Part shown: in pieces, positions 26,851-35,378 of the stretch | How the letters are laid out: each line of letters begins with the position of its first letter | Position numbering within the stretch: position 1 is the stretch's first letter | DNA from: RGIG3009 sp045653425 | GTDB taxonomy: Bacteria > Bacillota > Clostridia > Oscillospirales > Acutalibacteraceae | Assembly (NCBI GenBank): GCA_045653425.1 | Contig: JAZOLU010000034.1 | Location: forward strand, 1-62,461 | Direction: 5' to 3' | Length of the DNA stretch: 62,461 nt | Notes under the pieces: generated by a model | Database searches by the model: none | Seen by the model: the letters and a program-made list of their open reading frames with translations, nothing else | Told to the model about the DNA's origin: nothing | Program-made: the position numbers and the translations under genes

Positions 26851-27063
26851 TCATATCACCGTAAACCCTGCCTGTGCCAGCGCGGTGGTTAGGGCTGATA
26901 CGGTGGTGTGTTCGGGGTAAAACGCCACCTGCGCCGTATCTCCTTTTACGGATGCCGTGTGCACACCATTCAACCCCCGCAAGGTTTGTACGGCCGTGCG
27001 CCGAGTCGCGGCATTGTGCACGCCGTCCAATTTCATCATAATTGTCTCGGTTTTTCCAAACAT
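26851..27063 (-). CDS. Heavy-metal-associated-fold protein lacking the CxxC site
   Basis: The 70-residue product has the beta-alpha-beta-beta-alpha-beta layout of HMA proteins (TETIMMKLDGVHNAATRRTAVQ..., then LNGVHTASVKGDTAQVAFYP and LAQAGFTVI). Where copper chaperones have MTCxxC it reads LDGVHNAATR, with no cysteine, so classical metal binding is unlikely. AAAGGATG precedes the ATG at 27063. It is a single gene between two terminators. Function unknown. Confidence 0.7.
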   Translation of the reverse strand: MFGKTETIMMKLDGVHNAATRRTAVQTLRGLNGVHTASVKGDTAQVAFYPEHTTVSALTTALAQAGFTVI

Positions 27064-27132
27064 CACACCCACATCCTTTCTCACCAAGTAACCTACCCAT
27101 TCTTACCGTGGTTTATACGCCGCACACATAAA

Positions 27133-27160
27133 AAGCACGTCGGGTCTCCCCGACGTGCTT
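27133..27160 (-). terminator. Intrinsic terminator after cysS
   Basis: AAGCACGTCGGG/CCCGACGTGCTT with a four-base loop, followed by TTTATG on the minus strand. Confidence 0.85.
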
Positions 27161-27175
27161 GCTGCTTTTTCGGCA

Positions 27176-28573
27176 TTACGCACGATGCCACTTGGCACCC
27201 TGCGGCGTATCCTCTATCACAATTCCCCGCGCTTTCAACTCATCGCGAATGCGGTCAGACTCTGCCCAGTTTTTCTCGGCACGTGCCGCCGTGCGTGCCG
27301 CCACCAGTGCTTCAATCTCGGCATCGTCATCGCCACTCACCGCACGCGCATACAACAGTCCCAGCACATCCGCCAACTCGTTAAAGGTGTTCAGTGCCGT
27401 CTCCACGCTGCCCGCTGTCGCCATGCCGTCTGCCACCATACGGTTGCAATCCTTGGCCAATTCAAACAATGCCGCAATCGCATCTGCCGTGTTCAAATCG
27501 TCGTCCATAGCGGCAATAAACTGGTCGCGCCGCTTATCACAAAACGCCGTTACGGCCGCATCGGCTTCTCCCGCCGACGCGTTCTTTAACGCAAATTCCA
27601 ATCCGCCGCGGCAGTTGTACAAACGATCCAGTGCCGCCGTTGCTTGTTCAATGCTCTCGTCGTTATAGTTTATCGGGCTGCGGTAGGAGGACGAAATTAA
27701 GAAAAATCGAATCGGCTCATACCCAAATTTCTCCGCCACGTCACGTACCGTAAAGAAATTACCCAACGATTTGGACATTTTTTTGTTGTCCACGTTAATA
27801 TAGCCGTTGTGCATCCAATACCGCGCAAACGGCGCATCATTGCAGCACTCGCTCTGGGCTACCTCGTTTTCGTGGTGAGGGAAAATCAAATCCTGCCCGC
27901 CGCAGTGAATGTCAATCGACCGCCCCAAATACCGGCGTGCCATGGCAGAACATTCAATATGCCAACCGGGGCGACCCTCACTCCACGGAGACTCCCAAAA
28001 CGGCTCGCCCGGTTTTGCGGCTTTCCACAACGCAAAATCCAGCGCGTCCTCTTTTTCTTCGCCAATGCCAATGCGTGCGCCCGACTCCAAATCGTCAATC
28101 GGCTGGTGGGACAGTTTGCCGTATCCCGCGTCACGCCGCGTGCGGAAATACACGTCACCGTTATTGGCACGGTAGGCGTAGCCCTTTTCCTCCAACGTGC
28201 GAATAATATCAATAATCTCTTCCATATTTTCGGTCGCGCGGGGGTGCACCGTCGCCTCGCGCACGCCCAAACCGGCGGCATCTATCTTAAACTCCGCAAT
28301 ATACCGCTCTGCGATGGTGGCGTAATCCACGCCCTCCTCCACCGCGCGACGAATAATCTTATCATCAATATCGGTAAAGTTCTGCACAAAGCGCACGTCC
28401 CAGCCGCGCCACTCCAAATAGCGGCGCAACACGTCAAACACGCACAACGGCCGTGCATTGCCAATGTGAATGTAGTTGTATACCGTCGGTCCGCAGGCAT
28501 AAATGCGCACCACGCCATCCTCCAGTGTTTTTAATTCCTCTTTTTCCCGCGCCATCGTGTTGTAAATTTTCAT
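27176..28573 (-). CDS. cysS: Cysteinyl-tRNA synthetase
   Basis: Class I synthetase. The 465-residue product has the HIGH-type motif (VYNYIHIGNARP) and the KMSKS loop (KKMSKSLGNFF). The zinc ligands are the early Cys in ACGPTVY plus IECSAMARRY and HHENEVAQSE. Its ATG overlaps the cysE stop by four bases. It is co-transcribed with cysE under a Cys-specific T-box, linking cysteine synthesis to tRNA charging. Confidence 0.97.
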   Translation of the reverse strand: MKIYNTMAREKEELKTLEDGVVRIYACGPTVYNYIHIGNARPLCVFDVLRRYLEWRGWDVRFVQNFTDIDDKIIRRAVEEGVDYATIAERYIAEFKIDAAGLGVREATVHPRATENMEEIIDIIRTLEEKGYAYRANNGDVYFRTRRDAGYGKLSHQPIDDLESGARIGIGEEKEDALDFALWKAAKPGEPFWESPWSEGRPGWHIECSAMARRYLGRSIDIHCGGQDLIFPHHENEVAQSECCNDAPFARYWMHNGYINVDNKKMSKSLGNFFTVRDVAEKFGYEPIRFFLISSSYRSPINYNDESIEQATAALDRLYNCRGGLEFALKNASAGEADAAVTAFCDKRRDQFIAAMDDDLNTADAIAALFELAKDCNRMVADGMATAGSVETALNTFNELADVLGLLYARAVSGDDDAEIEALVAARTAARAEKNWAESDRIRDELKARGIVIEDTPQGAKWHRA

Positions 28574-29199
28574 TGCTCATTCTCCTTTGCTTCCAATACA
28601 GCCAATCGCTTTTTTAACGTTTCAATTTCTTGCATCAGCGGGTCAGGCACGTTTATCTGGTCCAGTTGCTCCACCACTTTTTCGCCCGCCACACGCACCA
28701 CACGTGCGGGAACGCCTACCGCCGTAGCATCGTTGGGAATATCCCCCAACACAACGGCACCCGCCGCAATGCGCACGTTATCGCCAATCGTAATGGGGCC
28801 CAGCACCTTAGCACCGGCACCCACCAATACGTGGTTACCCAGTGTGGGATGCCGCTTACCGGTATCCTTACCGGTACCGCCCAGTGTTACCCCTTGATAC
28901 AATGTGCAGTCGTCCCCAATCACGGTGGTTTCACCAATGACCACACCGGTGCCGTGGTCAATAAACAACCGCCGCCCAATGGTTGCACCCGGGTGAATTT
29001 CAATGTTTGTGCGCCGCACGCACCGTTGCGAAATCGCCCGCGCCAAAAAATGAAGCCCGTGGCGGTAGCACCAATGCGCCTTGCGGTACGAGCGCACCGC
29101 CTTAAACCCATTATATAACAACGCCACTTCCAGCGCCGACCGCGCCGCAGGGTCTTTTTCGCGGATTACCGCAATATCTTCTCGAAATCGCTCAAACAT
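28570..29199 (-). CDS. cysE: Serine O-acetyltransferase
   Basis: First enzyme of cysteine synthesis (serine + acetyl-CoA to O-acetylserine). The 209-residue product has an alpha-helical N-terminus (FRDIA-like FREDIAVIREKDP). The left-handed beta-helix is made of hexapeptides (IEIHPGATIGRRLFIDHGTG, VIGDDCTLYQGVTLGGTG). The start at 29199 follows AGGAGGAC. Directly downstream of a T-box. Confidence 0.95.
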   Translation of the reverse strand: MFERFREDIAVIREKDPAARSALEVALLYNGFKAVRSYRKAHWCYRHGLHFLARAISQRCVRRTNIEIHPGATIGRRLFIDHGTGVVIGETTVIGDDCTLYQGVTLGGTGKDTGKRHPTLGNHVLVGAGAKVLGPITIGDNVRIAAGAVVLGDIPNDATAVGVPARVVRVAGEKVVEQLDQINVPDPLMQEIETLKKRLAVLEAKENEQ

Positions 29200-29213
29200 A
29201 CCGGTCCTCCTCA

Positions 29214-29455
29214 TAAAAAATGCACCCTGCCACACCAATTAGTGCGGCGAAGGTGCTATGCACGGTTCCACTTCGCGTTTTACTCTAAGCCGATAACGGC
29301 GGCCGCCGTGCCAAGATACTGGGCGCACTGCGCCGTTCCCCCAGCCTGCTCACGGGTGCATTTCGCCGTGTGTACCGCCAAACGCGCTTTCAGCCGGTGA
29401 CGCGTTCTCTCTGCTGCAGTGCCGCACGGATACTTCTCCCGTTCCTCGCATTTTT
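29214..29455 (-). promoter_or_regulatory. T-box leader specific for tRNA-Cys
   Basis: The minus-strand leader of cysE-cysS has the T-box signature AGTGGAACCGTGC (29272-29260). It is followed by a terminator hairpin that ends in a T run (about 29256-29214). Stem I features are an AAGTA near its base, AGAGAG and GGCTGAAAG in the apical part, and a specifier segment GAAATGCACC. The TGC (29360-29358) is a Cys codon, which fits the genes downstream. Uncharged tRNA-Cys should favour the antiterminator and raise cysE-cysS expression. Confidence 0.9.
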
Positions 29456-29498
29456 CATTCTTATATTATTATAGCAGACTTTTGGGAAAAATCTACCC

Positions 29499-30089
29499 CT
29501 ATTTTTCACCTGCAAAAAAATGACGGTTTCCCCACACATACTGTGCACCCGAAATGGCCGTTAATGCCACCGACACCCACAACAGCGCATAGCCGATAAG
29601 CAACGGCACAGTGAACACCGCATCCGGCAGATTCACGCCGGCAAGTAACCCGTTCTGCCAACTTGCCCATTCCAGTGCCGCCAGTTCAAACAAAATGGCC
29701 ACAAACTGTGCCACCGTTTTGGCCTTGCCCCAGCCGTTTGCCGCAATCACGGTGCCCTCTTTTGCCGCTATCAGCCGCACCGAGGTCACCATAAACTCGC
29801 GGGTGAGCACCACCATTAACGCCCATACATCCAAGTGCCCCGTAACCAAAAATGCCAACAAGGCCGCGGTGGTCAGCATTTTATCCGCCAACGGGTCCAA
29901 AAATTTACCCAAATTGGTAATTAACCCGCGGGAGCGCGCAATGCGCCCGTCGAACATATCGGTCAGTGCTGCCGCGCCAAACACCAACCCCGCCGCCAGT
30001 GAATGAAACGGAAACTCCCACAACGTCAGCAACAAAAACAACGGTGCCAGCACAATGCGTACCACAGTTAATTTGTTTGGTAAATTCAT
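29499..30089 (-). CDS. pgsA: CDP-diacylglycerol-glycerol-3-phosphate 3-phosphatidyltransferase
   Basis: Makes phosphatidylglycerol phosphate at the membrane. The 196-residue product has several hydrophobic helices and the CDP-alcohol phosphotransferase motif DGRIAR...GKFLDPLADK, complete with the conserved aspartates. The start MNLPNKLTVVRI at 30089 follows GGGGGA and overlaps rimO by four bases. Confidence 0.95.
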   Translation of the reverse strand: MNLPNKLTVVRIVLAPLFLLLTLWEFPFHSLAAGLVFGAAALTDMFDGRIARSRGLITNLGKFLDPLADKMLTTAALLAFLVTGHLDVWALMVVLTREFMVTSVRLIAAKEGTVIAANGWGKAKTVAQFVAILFELAALEWASWQNGLLAGVNLPDAVFTVPLLIGYALLWVSVALTAISGAQYVWGNRHFFAGEK

Positions 30090-31408
30090 ACGCGTTCCCC
30101 CACCAAATCCCAATCCAATCGGTCGGTAATTTGCACGTCCACCAAGTCGCCCGGCTGTACCGGTTGCTCGGTAGAGAAAAACACCTTTGGGTCAATTTCC
30201 GGCGCATCGGCGGGCGAGCGCCCAAACCAACATTCGGCATATCGGTCAAACGATTCCACCAACACCGGCATAACGCGTCCGATTTGCGTATCCTGATAAG
30301 CATCTGCCACCCGCGTTTGCAGTTCCATCACCACATCGCGGCGGTGCTCCTTTACGTCCTGCGGAACCTGCTCAGGCAACGTAGCCGCCACGGTATCTTC
30401 CTCGGCAGAGTAGGTAAAACAACCCAGTCGTTCAAACTTGGCTTCGCGAATAAACGTGCACAGTTCTTCAAAATCCGCTTCGCTCTCGCCGGGGAAACCC
30501 ACCATCACCGTGGTGCGTAACACAATCCCCGGCACGCGTGAGCGCAACCGCGCCACCAATGCCGTTGAACTTTCGTGGTCGCCCGGGCGGTTCATAGCTT
30601 TCAGCACCCGCCCGCTCGCGTGTTGTAACGGTATATCCAAGTATTTCACAATCTTTTCTTCCCGTGCCATCACGTCCAACAATTCGTCCGTGATATGTTC
30701 GGGGTAGGCGTACAGTAACCGAATCCAGCGTAAACCGTCAATACGGCATAACCGTTCCAGCAATTCCGGTAGCAGGGAACGCCCCGCCAAATCCACGCCG
30801 TACACGGTGGTGTCCTGCGCTACCAGCACCAGTTCTTTCACGCCGTTTGCCGCCAGCGTTTCCGCCTCCGCCACCAAGGTATCCATAGCGCGGCTGCGCA
30901 ACCCGCCGCGAATCAGCGGAATAGCACAATAGGTGCACCGATTGTTGCACCCGTCCGCCACCCGCAAATAGGCATAAAATGAGGGTGTGCTTTGCACGCG
31001 GTGGCCGTCCAGCGGCCAACACGCCAACGGCGGGAACGATTGCATACGCTCGCCCGCAAGTGCCGCGCGTACCGCTTGCGCAATGTCGCCGTTGGCACCC
31101 AAACCGAGTACCGCATCGCACTCCGGCAGTTCCCGGACGAGTTCCTCGCGGTAGCGTTGTGCCAAGCAACCCGTTACCACAAGGCCGCGAATACGCCCTT
31201 CGGCTTTTAATTGCGCGAGTTCCAAAATATTGTCAATCGCTTCGCGTTTGGCATCCTCAATAAAACCGCAGGTATTTACCACCACAACATCCGCCGTGCC
31301 GCTATCCACAGTAAGGGTAAACCCCGCATCCCGCAGTTTGGCCAACATCAGTTCGGCATCCATTTGGTTCTTTGGGCATCCCAGCGATACCATTCCCACT
31401 TTACTCAT
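30086..31408 (-). CDS. rimO: Ribosomal protein S12 methylthiotransferase
   Basis: Radical-SAM enzyme that methylthiolates an Asp of S12. The 440-residue product begins MSKVGMVSLGCPKNQMDAE (UPF0004 cluster Cys). It has the radical-SAM motif CNNRCTYCAIP and a C-terminal TRAM domain. SLGCPKN and the LRSRAMDTL-like region favour RimO over MiaB. GAGGAA is eight bases before the ATG. It overlaps recX by eight bases. Confidence 0.94.
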   Translation of the reverse strand: MSKVGMVSLGCPKNQMDAELMLAKLRDAGFTLTVDSGTADVVVVNTCGFIEDAKREAIDNILELAQLKAEGRIRGLVVTGCLAQRYREELVRELPECDAVLGLGANGDIAQAVRAALAGERMQSFPPLACWPLDGHRVQSTPSFYAYLRVADGCNNRCTYCAIPLIRGGLRSRAMDTLVAEAETLAANGVKELVLVAQDTTVYGVDLAGRSLLPELLERLCRIDGLRWIRLLYAYPEHITDELLDVMAREEKIVKYLDIPLQHASGRVLKAMNRPGDHESSTALVARLRSRVPGIVLRTTVMVGFPGESEADFEELCTFIREAKFERLGCFTYSAEEDTVAATLPEQVPQDVKEHRRDVVMELQTRVADAYQDTQIGRVMPVLVESFDRYAECWFGRSPADAPEIDPKVFFSTEQPVQPGDLVDVQITDRLDWDLVGERV

Positions 31409-32039
31409 CCGGCAATTCCTCTTCCTGCCACAGTGACAGCGCACGGCGCACGGTATCCGCCCCGTAACCGTACCGCGCCATAGCGGCGGCTACCCGCTGC
31501 AATTCCTGTGTATTCCAAGGTACAGTATACCGTTTTTTTGCCAAAAAAGCAAGAGCCATTTGCACCTCGTCCATCTCCACTGCATCGGCGGCGGTGCGAG
31601 CCAAGTCGCGTGCAATGCCGCGCTTAACCAATTCCTCCGCAATGCGGCGGCGCGGATACAGTTTTACCCGCGCATATTGTTCCGCCAATCGGTGCGCGTA
31701 TGCCTCATCGTTCACATAGCCCAATTCCGCCATTCGCGCCGCGGCGGCAGCCGCCGCCTCGCGGCATTCGGGATGATACCGCCCCTTTTCGCGACACAAT
31801 TTTTGTTCCAACTCGCGGCGGGAATGGTCACGTTTTGCCAGCAAAAATACCGCTTTACTTTCTGCCCGCCGCCGCGCCGAATCGGCACACAACGCCTCCC
31901 GCTCTTCGCACGACAAAGAGGAACCCACCCCATAGGGGGATTCCTCCCACGTTGTCTTATCCACGGCAAACCCCTCGCCGTCGTTCATCGTCAGCCACAC
32001 CCGGTGTCCACGCATCGGGCGTACCGCCGCTATCTTCAT
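31401..32039 (-). CDS. recX: RecA modulator RecX
   Basis: RecX inhibits RecA filament growth. The 212-residue product has the three-helix repeats of the family (SRRELEQKLCREKG, MAELGYVNDEAYAHRLAEQ, YPRRRIAEELVKRGI). It lies right after recA, overlapping by four bases, the usual arrangement. Confidence 0.9.
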   Translation of the reverse strand: MKIAAVRPMRGHRVWLTMNDGEGFAVDKTTWEESPYGVGSSLSCEEREALCADSARRRAESKAVFLLAKRDHSRRELEQKLCREKGRYHPECREAAAAAAARMAELGYVNDEAYAHRLAEQYARVKLYPRRRIAEELVKRGIARDLARTAADAVEMDEVQMALAFLAKKRYTVPWNTQELQRVAAAMARYGYGADTVRRALSLWQEEELPDE

Positions 32040-33181
32040 TGGTCATCCACCATAATGTCAATGTTGGCACGCGCACTCCCGGCCGTATACTGCGCCGCCG
32101 CGGCAATCGGAATCTCCACCGGCGCGGCGGTTTTTTTCGATTTTTCCTCCGCGGCACGGTTGCGCAACAATTCCACTACCTGCGCTTCAATTTCGGCACT
32201 CAAATCGGGATTCGCTTGTAAAAAGTCGCGCACGTTGTCGCGGCCTTGCCCCAACCGCTCCTCTTTGTACGAGAACCACGAACCGGATTTCTGAATCACG
32301 TCCAGTTCAATCGCCACATCCAGCAACTCGCCCATACGCGAAATGCCCTTGCCGTAAATCACATCAAACTCTGCCTCTTTGAACGGCGGTGCCACCTTGT
32401 TTTTTACCACACGCACGCGGGTGTGCGAACCGTATGCACCACCGGCGTTTTTCAGCGTTTCCTGACGGCGCACGTCCAACCGCACCGAGGCGTAATATTT
32501 GAGCGCGTTACCGCCGGCAGTTACTTCCGGATTGCCGTATACCACGCCGACTTTAAGCCGCAACTGGTTAATAAAAATAGCCACGCACCCGGTTTTGCCC
32601 ACAGCACCCGCCAACTTACGCATGGCCTGCGACATTAACCGCGCCTGTAATCCCACGTGGGAATCGCCCATTTCGCCCTCAATCTCCTGCCGCGGTACCA
32701 GTGCCGCCACCGAGTCCACCACCAGCATATCCACCGCACCGGAACGAATGAGTGCCTCCGCAATTTCCAACGCTTGTTCGCCGGTATCCGGCTGAGAAAC
32801 CAACAGCGAATCCACGTCCACGCCTAATGCGCGCGCATACACCGGGTCAAGCGCGTGTTCCACGTCAATATACGCCGCTTCGCCGCCGAGTTTTTGCGCT
32901 TCTGCCACGGCGTGCAACGCCAAGGTGGTTTTACCGGATGCCTCCGGTCCGTAAATTTCCGTAATACGCCCGCGCGGGAAGCCACCCACACCCAGTGCCA
33001 AGTCCAGCGTGAGCGAACCGGTGGGGATACACTCCACATTCATATTGGCGTTCTCGCCCAAGCGCATCACTGCGCCCTTGCCATATGTTTTTTCAATTTG
33101 TGCCAACGCGGTTTCCAGTGCCTTTTGCTTGTTGTTTGCCGGCGCCGGACGCTCCACCGCCGTCTTTTTCTTGTCCGCCAT
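32036..33181 (-). CDS. recA: Recombinase RecA
   Basis: Central strand-exchange and SOS co-protease protein. The 381-residue product has Walker A GPEASGKTT, the MDMLVVD-type Walker B (VDMLVVDSVAALVP) and the DNA-binding loop 2 region around FINQLRLKVGVVYGNPE. The tail after about residue 345 is longer and less acidic than in model RecA. The start MADKKKT at 33181 is chosen because the longer frame crosses the promoter. A LexA box lies upstream. Confidence 0.98.
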   Translation of the reverse strand: MADKKKTAVERPAPANNKQKALETALAQIEKTYGKGAVMRLGENANMNVECIPTGSLTLDLALGVGGFPRGRITEIYGPEASGKTTLALHAVAEAQKLGGEAAYIDVEHALDPVYARALGVDVDSLLVSQPDTGEQALEIAEALIRSGAVDMLVVDSVAALVPRQEIEGEMGDSHVGLQARLMSQAMRKLAGAVGKTGCVAIFINQLRLKVGVVYGNPEVTAGGNALKYYASVRLDVRRQETLKNAGGAYGSHTRVRVVKNKVAPPFKEAEFDVIYGKGISRMGELLDVAIELDVIQKSGSWFSYKEERLGQGRDNVRDFLQANPDLSAEIEAQVVELLRNRAAEEKSKKTAAPVEIPIAAAAQYTAGSARANIDIMVDDQ

Positions 33182-33240
33182 ATCGCTCGCCCTCACTTCC
33201 GCCGTTCGGGAATTCCAAACGTCTTGTTTTCTTTTTTCCC

Positions 33241-33301
33241 AGTATACCGCATTTTTTTGCAAAAATCAAGGGTTTTGCGCAAAAAATCGAACAAATGTTT
33301 G
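33241..33301 (-). promoter_or_regulatory. recA promoter and LexA (SOS) box
   Basis: TTGATT (33269-33264) and TATACT (33246-33241) are 17 bases apart on the minus strand. A perfect Gram-positive LexA box, CGAACAAATGTTTG, lies upstream at 33288-33301. It is about 20 bases upstream of the -35 rather than on the core promoter, so repression would be from an upstream position. Confidence 0.8.
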
Positions 33302-33319
33302 TTATTTTCTTGAAGAAAT

Positions 33320-33344
33320 ACCCCCTACCGGACGGCAGAGGGTA
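33320..33344 (-). terminator. Probable terminator after uppP
   Basis: An imperfect stem (TACCCTCTGCCG/GGTAGGGGGTA) is followed by TTTCTT on the minus strand, shortly after the uppP stop. Confidence 0.5.
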
Positions 33345-33355
33345 CATTTGCGTTT

Positions 33356-34207
33356 TTATGATAGCCAATCACTGTCCAGCGCACCGGTTGCCAACAACAC
33401 AACCAACACCGCACCCAGTACAATGCGGTACCAGCCAAACGGTTTAAAATCGTGCTTTTTAATGAAATCCATCAGCAAACGAATAACCAACACCGACACC
33501 GCGAAGGATACCACCATGCCCACTGCCAGCGCGGCCCATTCCGCACCGGAGAACGAAAGCCCCGACAGCAAGTATTTGAGCACTTTCAGTCCACTGGCAC
33601 CCGCCATGGCGGGTATGGCCATAAAGAACGAAAATTCCGCCGCCGCATAGCGCGAGCAACCCAGCAACACCGCGCCCAAAATGGTCGCGCCCGAGCGAGA
33701 CGTGCCCGGTACCAGTGCCAATGCTTGGAAACAACCCATCGCCAGCGCGGTGCGCCAACCAATGTCGGCGGGGGTATGGAACCGCGGGGTACGTTCGCGG
33801 CTTTCCAGCCACAAAAACAACACGCCGTACAACACCAAAGTGCCCGCAATCACCAGCGGGTCAGACAACCATTCGTCCACAATATCGTCCAGCGGCAAGC
33901 CGACCAACATAGCGGGAATACTGGCAATTAACACCATACCCCACAACCGCCATGTACCGGTGCGTTCCTCCGGCGTTTTTAGCCGCGAAAACGGGTTTAA
34001 CTTGCGGAAATACAGTACCAGTACCGCCAAAATGGAGCCCAACTGAATGAGCACCTTAAACAAATCAAAAAAATCCCCGGAAAACGAAAACGGCCAAAAC
34101 GCATCCACCAAAATCAGGTGACCGGTGCTGCTCACGGGCAACCATTCGGTAACGCCCTGCACCACACCCTGCACCAGGGCTTTTAGCAGTTCAATAACGG
34201 TTTCCAT
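33356..34207 (-). CDS. uppP: Undecaprenyl-diphosphatase
   Basis: Recycles the undecaprenyl carrier of cell-wall synthesis and confers basal bacitracin tolerance (BacA family). The 283-residue, multi-helix protein has both signatures: GVTEWLPVSSTGHLIL with the catalytic Glu and His, and PGTSRSGATI. It directly follows the small PC4-like gene. Confidence 0.95.
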   Translation of the reverse strand: METVIELLKALVQGVVQGVTEWLPVSSTGHLILVDAFWPFSFSGDFFDLFKVLIQLGSILAVLVLYFRKLNPFSRLKTPEERTGTWRLWGMVLIASIPAMLVGLPLDDIVDEWLSDPLVIAGTLVLYGVLFLWLESRERTPRFHTPADIGWRTALAMGCFQALALVPGTSRSGATILGAVLLGCSRYAAAEFSFFMAIPAMAGASGLKVLKYLLSGLSFSGAEWAALAVGMVVSFAVSVLVIRLLMDFIKKHDFKPFGWYRIVLGAVLVVLLATGALDSDWLS

Positions 34208-34210
34208 CGC

Positions 34211-34432
34211 TTATACGTCCATTTCGCCGAGTAGGTCACGCAGCAGAATGACCTCGTCCGCCGTTAACGTTACGCCCTTGCCCATTTTAGCGCGGTCGGG
34301 TGCCCAGTCGCGAATATCATACTTCGGGTCGCGGCCGTTCCAGCTCACCAAATTAATCTCCTTGCGCCAACCGGTGGGCGACTCCGACAACACACCCAGT
34401 TCTTTAACCACTTCGTACGTTAATTCTGCCAT
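34211..34432 (-). CDS. PC4/YdbC-like single-strand nucleic-acid-binding protein
   Basis: The 73-residue product (LGVLSESPTGWRKEINLVSW then YDIRDWAPDRAKMGKGVTL) matches YdbC-type bacterial PC4 homologues. In these a small beta-sheet with a C-terminal helix binds single-stranded DNA as a dimer. It precedes uppP with a three-base gap. Confidence 0.85.
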   Translation of the reverse strand: MAELTYEVVKELGVLSESPTGWRKEINLVSWNGRDPKYDIRDWAPDRAKMGKGVTLTADEVILLRDLLGEMDV

Positions 34433-34484
34433 TGTACATTACTCCTTCTGTCCAAATCACACCGCCGCACGGCGGAGTTTACCA

Positions 34485-35051
34485 TTAAAATAGCCATTGC
34501 TCCATCGGTTTACCGGGGTTTTCGGGTTCTTCCACCACACTGTTCCCGCACTGTTGCTTAAAAGCTGCCGCACGCGCTTGCATTTCGTCCGCCAACGTGA
34601 GCGCCGCCGCCACACGCTGTTCCAGCGCCTCTTTTTCTTGCCACAGCGATGCCACGGCTTGATGCATTTCTGACAACTGCGCCGTCAAAGACATCTCCCG
34701 TTCGCGGGCGGCCTGCACTTCTTGGCGCACCGTCGCCAGTTCGTCGGACAACACCTGCTCCCGTGCCGCATCCACCGCGGCGCGTGCGTCGGCTAACTCC
34801 GCCGTAAGTGCCTGCACCTGTTCTTGCGCCGCCGCCAATGCAGCCGCTTGCTCGTCGGCGTGTGCCGATGCCTCCGCAACAGCGGCCAATGCCTTCTGTG
34901 CTTCGTCCAACTCCTGCCGCAAACGCGTCAATTCCGCTTCGCGGTGCTCGCGCTCTTCGTGAAACGCCAGCCGCAACTCATCTATGTACTGTAACACATC
35001 CTGTCGGGAAAAACCGCTCAATGCGGTGCGAAACCCATACTGTTCGCCCAT
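34485..35051 (-). CDS. Coiled-coil protein with a DivIVA/GpsB-like start
   Basis: The 188-residue product begins YGFRTALSGFSRQDVLQYID, a pattern like the membrane-curvature region of DivIVA relatives. About 110 residues of Ala/Glu/Gln heptads then predict a long coiled coil. A role in division-site or envelope organisation is plausible but unproven. It has its own promoter. Confidence 0.72.
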   Translation of the reverse strand: MGEQYGFRTALSGFSRQDVLQYIDELRLAFHEEREHREAELTRLRQELDEAQKALAAVAEASAHADEQAAALAAAQEQVQALTAELADARAAVDAAREQVLSDELATVRQEVQAAREREMSLTAQLSEMHQAVASLWQEKEALEQRVAAALTLADEMQARAAAFKQQCGNSVVEEPENPGKPMEQWLF

Positions 35052-35083
35052 TGCTTCCCATCCTTTCCGACGGTTGTGGCTTC

Positions 35084-35112
35084 ATTGTAGCACACTCCCG
35101 CGCAAAACGCAA
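35084..35112 (-). promoter_or_regulatory. SigA-type promoter for the coiled-coil gene
   Basis: TTGCGT (35112-35107) and TACAAT (35089-35084), spacer 17, on the minus strand. Confidence 0.6.
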
Positions 35113-35132
35113 GACCCACGCACACAAAAAAA

Positions 35133-35152
35133 GGACGGTCATCCGACCGTCC
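35133..35152 (-). terminator. Intrinsic terminator after the Asn/Gln-rich gene
   Basis: GGACGGTC/GACCGTCC with a four-base loop followed by seven T on the minus strand. Confidence 0.88.
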
Positions 35153-35159
35153 CCGCAGA

Positions 35160-35300
35160 TTAGAACTGGTTGTTGTGCTTGTTCTGCTCCTGCTGATTCT
35201 TTTTGTTTTGCTGGTTCTGTTTGTTCTGGCTGTTCTGATTGTTCTGATTATTCTGGTTACTCTGGTTGTTCTGCTGGTTCTGATTGTTTTGGTTATTCAT
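35160..35300 (-). CDS. Asn/Gln-rich low-complexity peptide
   Basis: The 46-residue product is almost entirely Asn and Gln in NNQ/NQ repeats (MNNQNNQNQQNNQS...), with a few Lys and Ser and a QF end. It has an AAGGGGG site ten bases before the ATG and a strong terminator right after the stop, which supports real expression. I know no function. The composition resembles amyloid-prone or spore-coat-like sequences. Confidence 0.65.
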   Translation of the reverse strand: MNNQNNQNQQNNQSNQNNQNNQNSQNKQNQQNKKNQQEQNKHNNQF

Positions 35301-35378
35301 ACCGGTAGGCCCCCTTTTTTGAATTGCGACACACCATACTTCGTGCGTCTCTTCTAGGTTGCCCGTTCCCGCGCCCGT

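Noticed and set aside
34485..35051. Calling the coiled-coil protein DivIVA
   Set aside because: Only the first 20 residues resemble DivIVA/GpsB; the rest is generic coiled coil, so no gene symbol is given.
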